64,000 nucleotides of DNA from Chlorella sorokiniana (GCA_025917655.1 CP084612.1:682001-746000), one strand, 5' to 3'; shown: positions 36,001-49,400, counted from the stretch's first letter. The notes: generated by a model not told the origin, from the sequence alone. Numbers and translations: made by a program.

Positions 36001-39000
36001 CCCCAGCAGCATCGTCAGCACCCCGCTGGGCCGCATGAACAGGGCGGCGGGCAGCCCCTCCAAGGCGGCGGCGGCGGCGGCGGCAGCGCGGGCGCGGCGG
36101 CACGGCGGCACTCCTCCTCCTCCAGGTGCGGCCAGCTGGCTCTGCTGGAACCTTGTTCCGCCCGGGGGGCCTGCAGTGCCAGACGGCTGGCACGCTGATC
36201 AGCACCCCCGCACTGCTGCCGCGACCCCGCAGGCGTGACCCCGGCAGCGCTACGGCGCCTCACCGCCCCGGACGCCGCCGCCACGCCGCCCCTCGCGACC
36301 GTCAGCCGCCGCCCCGTCGGCGCGCCCGGCCGCCCGCTAGCGGCGCCCGACGGCGAGGCCAGCCGCGTGGCCGCGGCCGCAGAGCTGCTGCCGCCGCCGT
36401 ACGCGCAGCGCTTGAGGCCTCGCTGTCACTGCCTGCCAGCGGCGCGGCGGCGGAGGGCGGCGACGCCGCGGCCGCGCTCGCCGCCCGGTTGCCGCCGCCG
36501 CCGTGCCGGGCTCTGCCTCCGCCGCCGCCGCGGATGCGGAGGGCGGCGACGGCATGGAGCACCTTGGGCAGCGCGCCGCCGGCCTGCGTTTCGGGCGGGA
36601 CCTGCGCCTGGCTGAGGTGCGGCGCCTGCTGCGCAGCAGCGCCCGGTGCCGCTGCGCCTGGCGGGCGTGCCGGAGGCGGCAGATGCAGGTGGGTGGGGGC
36701 GGTGCGGCAGGGCCGCGTGGTCAGCATGCTCAACACTTTCACTGCATGCACTGCATGCAGCTGCTGCATGGCAACAGCTTCCTGGCCCCCGCTCCCAGCC
36801 TGCCAGCCGGAGTTGTGGCACCGCCCGCCTGTTGTGTGAGCGTCAATCGCCCCCTCCCACACACACCACACTACGATAACTATGTCCCCCTCCCCTCCCC
36901 CTGCCGTAGAGGGCACTGCCGCGCAGCAGCTCAAGCTGACGGTGCTGGCCATCCGCACGTGCGCGCTGCCGCTGGGGCGGGGCGCCCTCACGCTGGGCAC
37001 GCTTCGCCTGCTGCCCACCGAGCCCCTCCCCATCCCCCGCTCTGCCTGGGTGAGCGGCGGCGGGGCCCGCGGTGTGGTTGCAGAAGGCGGGCGGCCTCCC
37101 GCCTGCGCGCTGCTCAGCTCCCTGGTGCCGTGATGTACGGCCTGCGGCTGGCAGCAGCACAACCCACGGCTGTCCGCGCTGCTGTGCCCCCTACCATGTT
37201 CTACACCCTCCTCCTCATGCCCTTGCTCAAGCCAGCCCTCCCCTCTCCGCATTCCCCCCCAAACAAAAACGCCGCAGCGGGGCGCCTGCCGGAGCAGAAC
37301 AACGCCACCGTGGCGCTGGACTTCACTGGGGCGGCGCGCGGCGGGGGCGGCGCCGCCGCCGAGCAGACCGCGTGGCCCGAGTTCCACAACGGCGTGGCGG
37401 CTGGGCTGCGCCTGGCCGCCGACACGCACCAGCTGTCCCGCACCTGGGTAGTGTACAACAAGCCGCAGGGTGGGTGGGGAGGGGAGGGCGGTGGCAGGTG
37501 GACAGGGAGGGGAGGGGCAGCGAGCGGTGTTTGCAGACAGGAAGGCAGTGCTCGCGCTGCGGTGCTTGTGGCTGCAGATCAGCGCTGGCGGCAGCGAAGC
37601 TGAGGCTAGCTGTGCTCCCAGACACACGCATATCCCCGCCCCCACCCCGCCCCCTCTACTTGCGCAGAGCCCAGCTACGCCCATGCCGGCATGCTCATGG
37701 GCCTGGGCCTCACCGGGCAGCTGGGGTGCGCACCCGCCCCTGCGCCCAGCCTGCTGCTGCCGCCGCGTGCATGCTCTCCATGCACATGCTCTCAGGTGCC
37801 CAGCCCCTTCTCTCTCGATTGAGCACGCACGGGCGCAAACCCACCCTCTCCCCCTCTGCAGCTGCCTGGCAGCTACCGACCTGTACCGCTATCTGGCCCA
37901 GGAGCACGACGCCACCATCATCGGCCTGCTGCTGGGCATGGCGGCCTCGAAGCGGTGTGTGTGTGGGTGTGTGGGTGTGAGCGTGTGTGTGTGTGCGCGC
38001 GCGTGTGTGTGGGTGTGTGGGTGTGTGTGGGTGTGGGGGTGTGGGGGGGCTGGCTGGACCTCCTCCAATCAGCTGCCGGCCCTGCTGCCGCCTCAAGCCA
38101 GCACTCAAGCCAGCACTCGGCATCGCACTAGCGCCGCCATGGGTGCCGTCCTCGCCGGGCCGGGCAGCGTGCTGCGCTGGCTGCTGCTGCATGGTTTGCT
38201 GCTACAGGTGCCCCCTGCCCCCAAATAGAACCTGAACACCCACCCCTCCGCTTGCTCCCTGCCCCGCAGCGGCAGCCAGGACGCGACGCTGAGCCGCGCG
38301 CTCTTCCTGCACCTGCCCTCCCGCCACCCCTCCTCCTACCCGGACCTCGACATGTCGCCGCTGGTGCAGGCGGCGGCGCTGGCGGGGGTGGGCCTGCTCT
38401 TCCAGGGCACTTGCCACAGGTGGCTGTTTTGTTTGGGGGAGGGGGGGAAGGCGGGGGCATGGGCACGTGGTTTGGGGGGGCATGGATGTGGATGTGTAAG
38501 TAGGGAGAGGATGGATCGCACCGGTGTTTGCTCCGGGGGTGGAGCAGCTGTTGGGAGAAGGGTGAAGGGAGGAGGGGGAAAGGGGCGCCGCCAGGCACAA
38601 CCGCCGCGGTGCGAATGCCACAGGGCCGGCCCCCGCCTGCTGTGCCGTCCCTGCATCTGACATCTGCGCACCTGTCCACGCTTGCATGGTGCCCGCATCT
38701 GCCGCAACTTGCTGCCCCTGCACTCCCCCTGCCCTGGGCAGGGTGATGGCGGAGGTGATGCTGGAAGAGATCGGGCGGCGTCCAGGGGGCGTCCAGCGAG
38801 GAGGACGGCGAGCAGCGGGAGGGCGGCGGACCCCGCCACAAGGTGCGCGCGAGCGGGGGCCCAGGCCAGGCTGTGGCACCCTCCAGCGTGGCCCGCCTGT
38901 TTTCGCCGCCGCCCGCAGCACGCAGCCCGTGGAGCCTGGGACGCTCTCTGAGCCTCTGCGCCAGCGCTGGCCCCCACTGCCATGTGCCCTGCACTGGCTG

Positions 39001-42000
39001 CAGGGTGTGACCCAAGATCGCGAGGGGTACGCGCTGGCGGCAGGGCTGGCCCTGGGGCTCATCACTGTGGGGCGGGGGCGCAGCGCGGTGGGGCTGGCCG
39101 ACCTGCGGCTGGAGGACCGGCTGAGGTGAGTGTGTGGGTGAATGTGTGGTTGGTGTGTGGGTGTGCGTTGTCGGAAGTGGGGGATGATAGTGTGGGGATG
39201 ACTGTGTGGGTGGACGGTTGATCCGCACGTGGCTGCTGGGGTGAGGTGGGGTGGGGTGAGGTGGTGAAGGGGACCCATCAGGCCGCCAGCGGCTGCACTC
39301 CTGGACCTCGATCCCGGCCCTGTTCTGGCCGGCGCGGTTCGCCGCATGGGCGGCCGCAAGCCCCTGCGCTGGCCTCCTTCCCCTTCCACCACCTTGCCCC
39401 CTCCCTGCTGCCGCCAGGTACTTCATGCTGGGCGGCTCCCAGAGCGGCACCGTGGCCACTCAGCAGGGGCTGGAGGCCGCGGGCGGGCGGCTGCCCTCCC
39501 CGGGGACGGCGTGTTTGGGCCGGGAGTCATAGGTGGGGCGGCGCTGGGGTTTGGCCGCCGTGCCGCGCGCTGCCCTCGCTCCTCTCGCTGCCCGCCTGCC
39601 ATGCAGCCGTGTTTGCAAGAGGGCTGCCGCCACACGCTGCTTGCCACGCGTCGCCGCGAGGCAGAGAGCGGCATGCTTGAGCCGGACCTCTGGCCGTCCC
39701 CTTCCGCCCCGCTGCAGGTTACGACCCGACGCTGGGCGAGTCAGAGGCGCGGCACGGGCCGCTGCCGCGCAGCAGCGGCAGCGCGCGGGTCGTGGGCAGC
39801 GTGGCCGAGGAGCTTGCGGCGGCGCAGGGCAGCAGCCAGGTGGGCCGGCCGGCGGTCTCCTTTCTCCTGTGTGTGTGTTCCCGGGGGGAAAGGGAGCCCA
39901 GCCCCTGTCACAAGCGACATCCCTGCCAAGCCTGCCACGGACGCCACCCTCAGGCTTTGCTTGCAGGCTTTCTCTGTTTTGCTAGGTTAAAGGCATGAGG
40001 CCCCCCAACCACCACGACCACCACCACACAATCACCGCGCACACACACGCACACCTGCCCCCCCCGCCCCATGCCGCGCAAGCAGGTGGTGATGGAGGGC
40101 GAGCTGGTCAACCTGGGCGTCACCGCCCCCGCCGCCACCCTGGCCCTGGGCCTGCTCTACCTGCAGACCAACGACGCGCAGGCCGCCGCCGCCTTTGCGC
40201 TGCCCGCCACCCACTTCGCCCTGGACTACGTGCAGCCCGAGCAGCTGACGCTGCGCATGCTCATGCGCTGCCTGGGTGCGTGCGGGAAGGGGGGGCAATG
40301 CCGTGTGGGTGTGTGTGGCTGTGGGGTCCGGTCCTTCTCTCCTTCACGCATCGGCCCCCCACACTCCCAAACACACACCCACCCACCGCAGTCATGTGGG
40401 ACGACATCCAGCCCAGCGAGGAGTGGCTGCGCGCGCAGCTGCCGCCCCTGCTGCAGGTGCGCGTCGCTGCGCCTGTGGGCCCCGCAGCATGCTGGCGACG
40501 CCGCCCGCGGGGCTCGCCAGCCCCCTTCGTAATTACAGCCTCCCTGCCGGCCTGCCTGCCTGCCCCCTGCAGGGCCCGCTGGCAAAGCTGATGGCGGGGC
40601 GGGGCGGGGGGTGCCGGGCGCCGACTATGAGGCCCTCACCCAGTCTCACTGCGCGTGCGTGGCGGGCGCCTGCCTGGCGGTGGGGCTACGCTACGCTGGG
40701 TCAGCCAACGCTCGGGCGGAGGCGCTGCTGCGCGCCCAAGCGCACGCCTTCCTGGCCGCCAAGCAGCGCGCGTCGGAGCCGGGGACTGGTGGGTGGCGAT
40801 GGGGCCGGCGGGGCGGGGTGGCGGCCGGGATGGTGCAGCAGCAATGAGGGGCGGCAGCGCGAGGGGGAGGGGCGGTACTGCATGGCGCCCGCGTTGCTGC
40901 TCCCGGCTCGTGTCCCCAGCTGCTTGCGTGTGCTGGGAAGCAGCAAACGGTGGAGCTGCGGGGTACCCATGCCCAGGCGAACAGCCACCCAGCCGCCATC
41001 ACGTCATTCCCCTCTCCCTACACACACTCCTGACTGGCCGGCTGCCTTTGCTGCTGGCCTGGGCGCTGCAGGCGCGCCCGCCCCACCAACCGCGACCTTC
41101 TAGAGGAGTGCGCGGGCAGCGTGGTGCTGGCGCTCGCGGTGGTCATGGCTGGCACCGGGCACCTGCCCACCCTCAAGCTGCTGCGAGGTGGGGTGGAAGG
41201 TGTTGGTGTGTGTGTGTGGTGGGGGAGACACAGTTCAGGGCGGGGCAGCTGCAGCACCGTCCAGCTGGGCGAGAGGGAGTGTTGGGGGGTGCCAGGTGGG
41301 TGGGGCGCAGCTGAGCTCTCTCTCCAGCTCGGCTGAGCGGCAGCGGAACCCGCCTGGCCTTGCTCGGCTCGCGGGTTGCCCGAGTGGCGCCCCTCCTCGT
41401 GCTCCTACCAATACGTACCCACCCATCCCCCCACGCTTCACAGGCCTGCGCAAGCGGCTGGCAGCCGCCACGCTGACCAACGCCACGCAGCCCAGCGCGG
41501 CGCAGCCACCCACAAGCAGCCTGAACTACGGGGCTCACTGCGCCGTCAGGTGGGGAGTGCGGGCGAGCTCCCCTGCTCTGCTTTCCGAACGGCATGCCCC
41601 CGCCCACGCCCCGCCCTCTGTGGCTGCGAGTGGCCCACCCACCAACCCTCGCACCCTCCAAAACGCACCCCACATAACAGCGTACCCACCTGCCCTTGCC
41701 GCAGCATGGCGCTGGGCTTCCTGTTCATGGGAGCAGGCAGCCTCACCTTTGCCACCACCCCGGAAGCAGGTGGGCGGAGACTCGGAGCCAGCTGGACGCT
41801 CGCTGCCGCCAGCAGGCCGCCAACGTGGCCCTGCCTGCGGCAGGCTGGCCCTCGCACCTGCTGCCGGTTGCCCCGCCGCCCCCCCGCCCCCGCGCGTTCA
41901 CTCTCCCACACAAACCCCCTCCCCCTTCCCCCGCCCCGCTTCAGTCGCGGCGCTGGTCATCTCGCTGTTCCCCCAGATGCCGGCCTCCACCATGGACCAC

Positions 42001-44892
42001 CGCTGCCACCTGCAGGTGGGGTGGCCAGGGCCGTCGCTGTGGCTGTGTCTCGGACAACAACAACGGGGCTGGCAGCGGGCTAGCCGCCTGCGCCTGCGCC
42101 CCCTGGCACTGTCAGCGCGCACCACACAACCTCCCCAACACACGCACACACACACACCTTCCCAGCACCGGCTGCTCCTCCATGCTACTCTGCCTGCACA
42201 GCCTCCCAACCCCGCAGCACACACGCACGCCACCCTCGTACCCACATGCTCCATCCCCCACTGCTTGCCCCCGTCCGCCGCCCCTGCCCCCTGGCAGGCC
42301 CTGCGCCACCTGTACGTGCTGGCCGCCCAGCCGCGCAGCGTGGATGCCGTGGATGTGGAGAGCCGGCGGGCGGTGTACGTGCCGCTGCAGCTGGAGCTGA
42401 GGGACCCGCGGCAGCGGCAGGAGGCGGCCACGCCCACCGCAGCGGCGGGGGCGGCGCGTCGCCCGCCTCTGCACTGCGGCCAGTGGTCAGCGCGTGCAAG
42501 GTGGGGGGTGGGGTGAGGGTGTGTGTGTGTGTGTGGGCGTGGTGCGGGGTAGTTGGCGGCGGCGGGTCCTGTAAGGCAGCTGCCGACCAACGTAAAGCTT
42601 GGCTGCGTGACGCCTGCCCCTGCACCGCTCTTCACTGCCTGCCCAGGTACGCAAAACAAACAACAACCCAACCTGAAGGCAGCCATGTGTGCCGTGCAGG
42701 GCGCCAGCGACGTGCTGGCCGACCTCGCAGCCCAAGCAGCGGCGGCGTCTGCGGCCGACGGCAGCGTCACGTTTGACCGCGTTGCGCCCTGCCTGCTGCC
42801 GGAGCAGGAGCAGGTGGGGCAGCTGGGGGTCCTGGCGCAGTGCGGGCAGCCTGCATGGCTGGCTGAGCAGGGGACGCAATGCAGCGGGCCTGCACCTGAG
42901 GAAACCGAACTTGTCGGCAGCTGGACCAGCTCACCCGGGCCCGTCCAACCCTACCCCCCAGGTGGCGTCCGTGCGCGTGACGGGGCCGCGCTACTGGCAC
43001 CAGGCGCTGGCGGCGGCGCCGCCCGGCGCGGCTGCCCCCGGCCGCGGCCTTTCCCTGGCCGCCCTCTACTCCTCCCGCACACTGTTTGTGCAGCGCAAGG
43101 CGGGGCGCTGCCGTACGCAGACGACCCCTCGGGTGGGCTCTCTGGCAGCGGGCCGTGTGTGTGTGGGGGAAGGAGCAGGGCTGAGGCGGCGCGGGCTTCC
43201 GGCCTTCACCGCCCACCCTCCCTGCTGGCTGGCCCCCGCTCCCTCCCCGCCTTCCGTGCGGCTGCCGCCCAGGGCTTGCTTGCTGCGCTGCCTCCAAGGC
43301 CTTGCTGCTGTACAGCTTCGCCGGCGATGACCGCACTGCCCACCTGCAACCGTTGAACCCTGGAGTGCAACGGTTGTACCGCTGACCTGTCCTGCCGTGC
43401 TGCTCCGCAGGCGTGCGCTCGCTGCTCAGCCGCATGGTGCGGCACGGCGGCGGCGGCGGCCCCGGGGACGCCGCCTTTGACCTCGTCCGCCTCTGCTCCA
43501 CCTTCGGCTCAGACCCATTTGTCACCAGCTTTGCGCAGGTGGGGGCTGGGCTGGGCGGGGGCCTGCACGCTCGCAGTGCGACTGGTCCAGGGAGGGGCGA
43601 TGCCGTGTGGTTCCTCTGGGCCCCAGCACCCCCTGAACGTACCACACTTGCTCGGCTCTCCCCGTCGTGAGCCGCCGCACTCAGACCCACGCCCACCCAC
43701 ACCACCACCACTGCCAAGCACACTCGCCATGCATGCACGCCGCCGCCACTAGCAACCATACCTGCACCCACTCACCACTGCTACTTCCACCGCCAAGCAC
43801 TCTGACACCACCCACCACTGCCAAGCCCCCCCCTCTCCCTTCCCTCCCCCTGCAGCTGTTCTGCGGCGGCGAGCAGCCCGGCGGCGCCCCGCGACCGGCT
43901 CGCGCCTGCCCTCCGCCGCCGCCACCACACCCGACTTCTGTCGAGGCGCTCTATACGAGTGCGTGGCCAAGGAGAAGGCGGCGGCGCTGCCCACCTACCT
44001 GCTCCTGCACCGCACCAAGCAGGTGGGTGGGCCGCTGCCGCGCAGCATCGAACCAGGCGGCTGCTGCTGCGCTGCATGAAGCGAGGGGGAGGGGGAGGCG
44101 CGCGTGTGCATGCGCTGCCGCTAGCTGGGCTGGCTCTGGGCGCGCCCCAGCTGGGCGGCCGCGCCCAGAAGCGCCTTTTCAGAGGGCGGCAAGAAAGGGT
44201 GCAGGAGAGGGTCCCGTGCTGGTCAGGGTTGGGCGCGAGCAAGTCGCCAACACTGTTCAGGTCACGGTTGCACTGAACAAGCCACAGACCGACTGCCCTG
44301 CACCACCACACACAACCCTGCATCTTCCGCAGGCCCTTGCATCCGGAGCGGGCGGCGGCGCGGCGCTGTCGCGGCTGTCGGGAGGCCTGCCGCCGGCGGT
44401 GCCGCTGCGCAGCCTGGCGCTGGCGCTGGCGTACGCCGACGGCGGGCTGGGGCGCGCGGGGGGCGGCGCGCGCGGCGGCGCTGCGCGCGGCGGCGGCGCG
44501 GGGCGGAGGCGGCGGCGGAGCGGTGGGAGCCTGTGGTGGACCCTGCGCTGGTGCAGGGCTGCTGGCGGCAGCTGGAGGCGGCGTGGGCGGCCAGCCGGGT
44601 GACCAGCGCAGGGGCGCTGCGGCGCTACGCCGCCACGGGGGCCCTGGGAGGAGGCGGTACGGAGGGGGAGGAGGGCGGTACGGCTGGCCTGCTGGGCGCG
44701 TACCTGCAGCTGCACGGCGTGCCGCCGCCGCACGCGCTGCGCCAGGCGGGCGAGGGCGTGGCGGCCATGCTGCGGGAGGCGGCGCTGCCCGGCGCGCACG
44801 CGGCGGCGGCGGCCGCAGCCGCCATGCTGGCCAGCCTGCACGGCGTGGAGCTGGCGGCGGCGCAGGCGCTGGCGGCGGCGCTGGTGCAGTGA
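30059..44892 (+). CDS. APC1: Anaphase-promoting complex subunit 1 (APC1, cyclosome scaffold)
   Basis: APC1 is the large platform subunit of the APC/C ubiquitin ligase that drives mitotic exit. Exon 1 (30059-30240) ends EELHILGN and joins in phase to exon 2 (30405-30630), [21 protein letters not shown]-terminal propeller parts include [20 protein letters not shown] (30538) and [15 protein letters not shown] (31195). The middle part has [20 protein letters not shown] (33581) and [18 protein letters not shown] (34832). The proteasome/cyclosome repeat domain runs from about 37270 to 42450: [126 protein letters not shown] and [20 protein letters not shown]. The C-terminal part has [17 protein letters not shown] (42969) and ends at 44892. 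It has around thirty introns and several one-base frame breaks (for example near 32910). The intron 31414 to about 32310 hosts the ACBP gene. Confidence 0.93.
31543..32169 (-). CDS. Acyl-CoA-binding protein, nested antisense in an APC1 intron
   Basis: ACBP is a small four-helix cytosolic protein that binds long-chain acyl-CoA esters and buffers and shuttles them. Three exons join in phase 0: 32014-32169, 31751-31819 and 31543-31629, giving 103 residues. The order is the family's: [20 protein letters not shown], then [18 protein letters not shown] with the ligand-contacting Tyr and Lys, then [20 protein letters not shown] and [15 protein letters not shown]. The length fits the classical 86-103 residue type. 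The exon junction SDC-type loop reads [16 protein letters not shown]. The second intron (31630-31750) uses a GC donor. The whole gene sits inside one APC1 intron on the opposite strand, so both cannot be transcribed through without overlap. No frame break is needed. Confidence 0.95.
34175..34202. repeat. (CA)n microsatellite in an APC1 intron
   Basis: The sequence is an alternating CA run of about a dozen units in the 3' half of an APC1 intron. It illustrates the CA-rich 3' intron ends that recur in this gene. Confidence 0.9.
37955..38049. repeat. GT/GGGT-rich tract directly after a splice donor in APC1
   Basis: About ninety bases consist almost entirely of G and T, with a short GCGCGC interruption, beginning at the donor that follows [10 protein letters not shown]. 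It is the longest of several GT-rich 5' intron ends in this gene. Confidence 0.9.
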
Positions 44893-45086
44893 CCAGCAGG
44901 ATGTGCCGGCTGCAGCCTGGCAGCCTGGATGGTGCAGTGGCGGCCTGGAGGGGGCCTGCCTTTCCGACACCCTTGACATTCCCGTGAATGACACTGCACC
45001 TTGCGGAATGACACACGCAGCCAAGGCAGGTTGCAAGCAAGCATGCTGAGGAAGGGGAAGGCAGCAGGGGCCCTGGCTGAGCAGCG

Positions 45087-46170
45087 TCACGCGTCTGTTC
45101 CCCCGCCGCCGCCGCCGCCGCCGCCGCCGCCTGCGGCGGCCGCACCATGACCGCCAGCACGGGGCCATCGTCGCCGCCGCCGCCGTCCAGCTTCTTGTCT
45201 GCCACGTGGACGAAGCCGTGTTTGGCATACAGGCCTGGGGGGGGGGCATGCAGCGGTCAACACCGTCCGGCAGCTGCTGCCGTCATGGCGGTCCTGGAGG
45301 GGGTCGCAAGCAGCGCCCGGCCCAGCCGTCATGCCCCACCCGATGCACCCTCCAAGCAGCGAGCCACTCCGGCCCCGCAACCGATGCCGGCCGGCACTCG
45401 CCTTGGAGCGCGCTGTGGTGGCTTCCAGGTACAGGGGCAGGCCCCTCGCGTCGGCGGCGGCGCAGACGTGGCGCAGCAGCAGGGAACCGAGGCCGCGCCC
45501 CTGCTGCCCGGGCGCGACCGCCACGAAATGCACGCTGAGCGCGCCGCCGTGCCGCGCCACCAGCTCCTCCAGCTGCGGCTGCTGCTTGAGCCCCTCGAGG
45601 GCCTGGGGCCGCTGCGCCAGGGCGGGGAGGGCCGCCGCCGCTACGGCTGCCCCATGGGCGGGTGGGCTGCCGCTGCTCCGCTGCGCCTGCCGCCCGCGCG
45701 TTTCCCGAGCAGGGCCGCCGCGCTGCAGGGGGCGCCAGGGCAGGAACAACCTGAAACACACATGACGTGCTGAAGAAGCGTCGAGTTGGGGGCAGGCAGC
45801 CTCCTCCAGAAGGCGGAGAGGCGGCGGCGGCACCTGAAGTCCGACGTGGCCAGCACCCGTGCGGGGGCTCGGCAGCCAGGTAGGAGGCCAGCAGGGTGCG
45901 CATGAAGCGCTCGCCCAGCCCCTCGCGACACAGGTGGCGCGTGACGACGTCGCCCTGGAGGGCCTGCAGGGGCGGGAAGGAAGGGGGAGGGGGATGAACC
46001 GGAGGGCGGCGCAGGCGGAGACGACGGCTTGCGACCACAGGCATCCCACCGGTTTCCGTCCCTCTCTGCGCAGCGTACAGCACCTGCACGATCGTCTCCA
46101 GCGCCTTCTGCACGGCCTGTTCGTCGCGCAGCGGGTCCAGTTCGTGGACTTCCACCTCTGACTGCGCCAT
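45087..46170 (-). CDS. GNAT-family N-acetyltransferase
   Basis: The start is the ATG at 46170 (MAQSEVEVHELDPLRDEQAV, then QKALETIVQVLYAAQR), followed by an intron of about 110 bases. Exon 2 reads GDVVTRHLCREGLGERFMRT, then LLASYLAAEP. The acetyl-CoA-binding block is ALSVHFVAVAPGQQGRGLGS followed by LLLRHVCAAADARGLPLYLE (about 45420-45540), containing the Q-x-x-G-x-G/A pyrophosphate loop as QGRGLG. The last exon has LYAKHGFVHVADKKLDGGGG and ends in a poly-Ala stretch. In the frame as read there is no prompt stop, but a one-base shift inside the GCG repeat gives a TGA at 45087, which I take as the end. The acceptor substrate is unknown. It converges on APC1 with under 200 bases between. Confidence 0.75.
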
Positions 46171-46456
46171 CGCGGCTGCCACGGATTCAAAAGCGGTGAA
46201 TTAAGTGCACAAGAGTCTTGGAAAGGGCAATGCGCGGGTGGCGGCATGCCCAGGATCCACCCGAGCACAGCCTGGGGCAGTCGCTGCCTGGCGCGCAGCT
46301 GACCTGCACGGGCGCAGCGCAGCTTGCATGAACTTATTACAGGCGGGGACGCGACACCGCGACGCTACACGGCAGCGCGATGGCCACGGAATGAGCAAAA
46401 TACGCATCGATCCAGGGGCGCTCGGGGCTCTGTGCATGCCCCCGCCAGCCCAGCGC

Positions 46457-49400
46457 TCAGCCTTGGGCGACCTCTGCCTTGGGCGGTGCCGCCCCTCGCC
46501 GCCGCTCCCCTGGCGGGCGTGCCTCCTGCCCTTGCTGCCCAGGCCCCGCCGCCGCATCCTCCCCCTGCGCAGCCGCTGAGATCAGCAGGTGCGGGCCTTC
46601 AATGTCGGCGTCGTCGTCTGCGGGTGTGTGGGTTGTGGGGGTGGGAGGGGGGCCCCACGGGTGGGAAAGCGTAAGAGCCGCACGGCATTTCATGCAACCT
46701 GCCCTCGCTTGCATCAGACGGTGCATGCCGCCACTGCAGCCTGACGCGGCCGCTGTGGCCGCTGCGGCGCGCTCACCGCTCATGAGGCCGTCCGCCCTGC
46801 CGGATGCTGTGGGTGTGAGGCCGTGCAGACCCCCAACCTGCGGGCACATGCGGGGCCAAGCCAGCGAGGCAGGCAGGGTGAGCACAGGGAGGGGGCTGGA
46901 TGGGACGGGCCTCACAAGCAGCTGCGCCGCTGCTGGGGCATCCAGCCAAGAAAGCCAGATCCATCGGGCAAAGGCAGGCAGGCCCCCTCAGCACATGCGG
47001 GAGGGAGCACGCTCAAAAGCGGGGGGGGGGCAAAGGGCTCGCCTGCAGGTCGGGCGCCAGCTGCTGCAGGGAGGGGAAGGAGCCCTGGCGGTACCGCCCG
47101 AAACCGTCCCGCTCCTGCGCCTCGTCCAGCGCCGACAGGGCGCCAGGCTGGCGCCGGTGGGAGCCAGCAGCGGCGCCGCCCCGCCCGGCTGGACGCGGGG
47201 CCGGGCAACGCATCCTGCGCAGCCAAGCCGCCGCCAAAGAGCGGCGGGCGCACCGCTGCGGAGGCCGCCGCCGAGGGCTCCCCGCCGCGAGGCCCCAGGC
47301 CCCGCTGCTGCTGCTGCTGCTGCTGCTGCATGGACGACACGACCGCCAGCCAGTGCTGCTGCGCGTCCCCCATGCCCCCAGCGGCGGCGGCGGCGGCAGC
47401 CCCCCAGCAGCGAGGGCGGCCGGGCGGGGGAGCCGCCCAGGCTGAGGGGCTGGGGCGGTCCCGGCATGTGCCCGCCATCCAGGGGGCCCCCTGTGAAGGC
47501 TGGGTAGGTGGGCTGGCTGTCGGCGCGGGCCAGGGAGGCGGCGGCGGCCAGCCAGTCCTGGGCTTGCAGGTCGTCTGGAGGGGGACGGGGCGGGGGGGGT
47601 AACTTAGAGTAAGCGCCTCCACAGCAGGCCGCACCTTCTATGCACCGCAGGTACGCAGCAGCGCAGCAGCGGGCCACCAGCCGCCCCGCCAAGCGGAGCA
47701 CGGCGGAGCGAGCGGGCTGCGCTGCTGCGCCTGCGGGCTGTGGCGGCGAGCGAGCGGCGAGGTGCACAAAGCGGCGAGTGCGTGCGGTGCATGTGAACCC
47801 ATGCAACACCACCCGCCCACCCGCCCACCCACCCTGCAGGTCTGCATCGTGCAGGTCTCGGTGCATGAGGTCCAGGGGCGGGGAGGGGGTGGGCTGCTGC
47901 GAGCTCAGCAGCGCGGAGGCGCGCCAGCTGGCAGGGTGGGTCTGCGGGGGGGGGGGTGTTTGGGTGTGCGTGGGTGTGTGGGGGAGGGGGAGCCTTGGGG
48001 CCAGCCAGGGGTTGCTCTGTCCTTTGGAACGAAACAGAAAGATAAGTTAAACTTCTTCCAATCGGCGTCTGTCCCCATTTCCGTTGGTTCTTTTCCCTGA
48101 TGGAGCAGCTGTTTGGCCGCGCTGCCAAACCGGCTGCCGCGCATGCCTCACGACCCAGCACTGCCATCCCAGCAGGACGCTCGGCTGGCACAGAGCAACA
48201 AGGGGGCCTGTGTGCTGCTCCCACCTGGGCGGCGGCAGGCCCAGGCCCTGCTGGGCCCCCTGCATGATCTGCATCAGCTCTGCCACGGCGGCGGCCTTGT
48301 TCTCCTGCTCGCCGCCGCCGCCGCCGCCGTCGTTCGCTGCATGGTCCCAGCCGCGGCCCAGCGACATGCCTGCCGTGGCGGCGGCTGCTGCCGCCGCTGC
48401 GGCGGCGGCCATGGCTGCCGCGGGGGCAGCGCCGGGAGGGCGAGGCGGAGAGGGGCATGAAGGGCGGCAGCGCCGCCGGCTGCAGGTGGGGGTGGGGGTG
48501 CAGCCCGGACAGGCGCGCCGCCGCCAGCCCCGCCGCCACCAGCGGCAGCTGCTGCCAGGCGGCCAGCGGCGAGTGGGGAAGCCGGCGGCGAAGCCCGGGT
48601 GCGGCGGCGGCAGGCGGTAGCGCTTGCGCGGCGGCGCCGCCGTCACGCCAGCGCACGGCCACGCCACGCCGCCGTCGCCGCCGGAGCGGCGGCGCCGCCG
48701 CCGCCGCGGCCCCGCGCCGCCCCACGCCGGCAGTGCTAGCCCCGCTGGGCTGCCGGGCCGGCAGGCGGCGGCGAGGGCTGGGCTGGCGCCGAGGCGGAGC
48801 GCGGCGGGGCTGAGCCGCCGCCGCTGGACTCCCTCTCCCGCTCCCTGTCCCTGCTGGCGGGCCTGCCGCCCAGCGTGAGGCGCCTGTTGTCGAGGAAGGC
48901 GGCGATGTCGTACAGCTCGTCGTTGTGGAAGCTGTCTGGAAGGCGGAAAGCGTGAGGGAGAACGGGGGTGGGTGGGTCTGCGGCTTTGATGGCGGGGACT
49001 GGGGCGCATGGGGCGGCCCGAATGCTGTGCTGGCCAGCAGAGGCCGGCATCCCAACGTCGCGCAGCAGGCCGCCACCGCCTTGCCCCCATCTCCCCCTGC
49101 CTGCCAAAAACGAGAGAACAAGAGGACCCCCACATGCACATTGTCCAAACCCCATTGGAGCCCCCCAACACAGCCACACACAGGCAAGAGCGTGTGGAGG
49201 GGCGGGCGCACCGTTCCGAGCCGAGGCCTGCCGGAAGGCCTGCCGCCGCGCCCGAGAGCCACCGCCACCCCGCGCGGCGACAGCGCCCCGCCGCAGTGGG
49301 CGTGCCGCCGGCCAGCGGGGAGCCAAAGCCCTGGCAGCGGGGGCAGAGGTAGCGGTCGGCGGCGTGGCGCAGCCTGCGGGCGGGGGGGCGGCGGCGAGCG

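Noticed and set aside
43781-45205. Very long C-terminal extension of the GNAT protein antisense to APC1
   Set aside because: The extension is Arg/Pro/Ala shadow sequence of APC1 exons; a one-base slip in the GCG repeat gives a normal stop at 45087.
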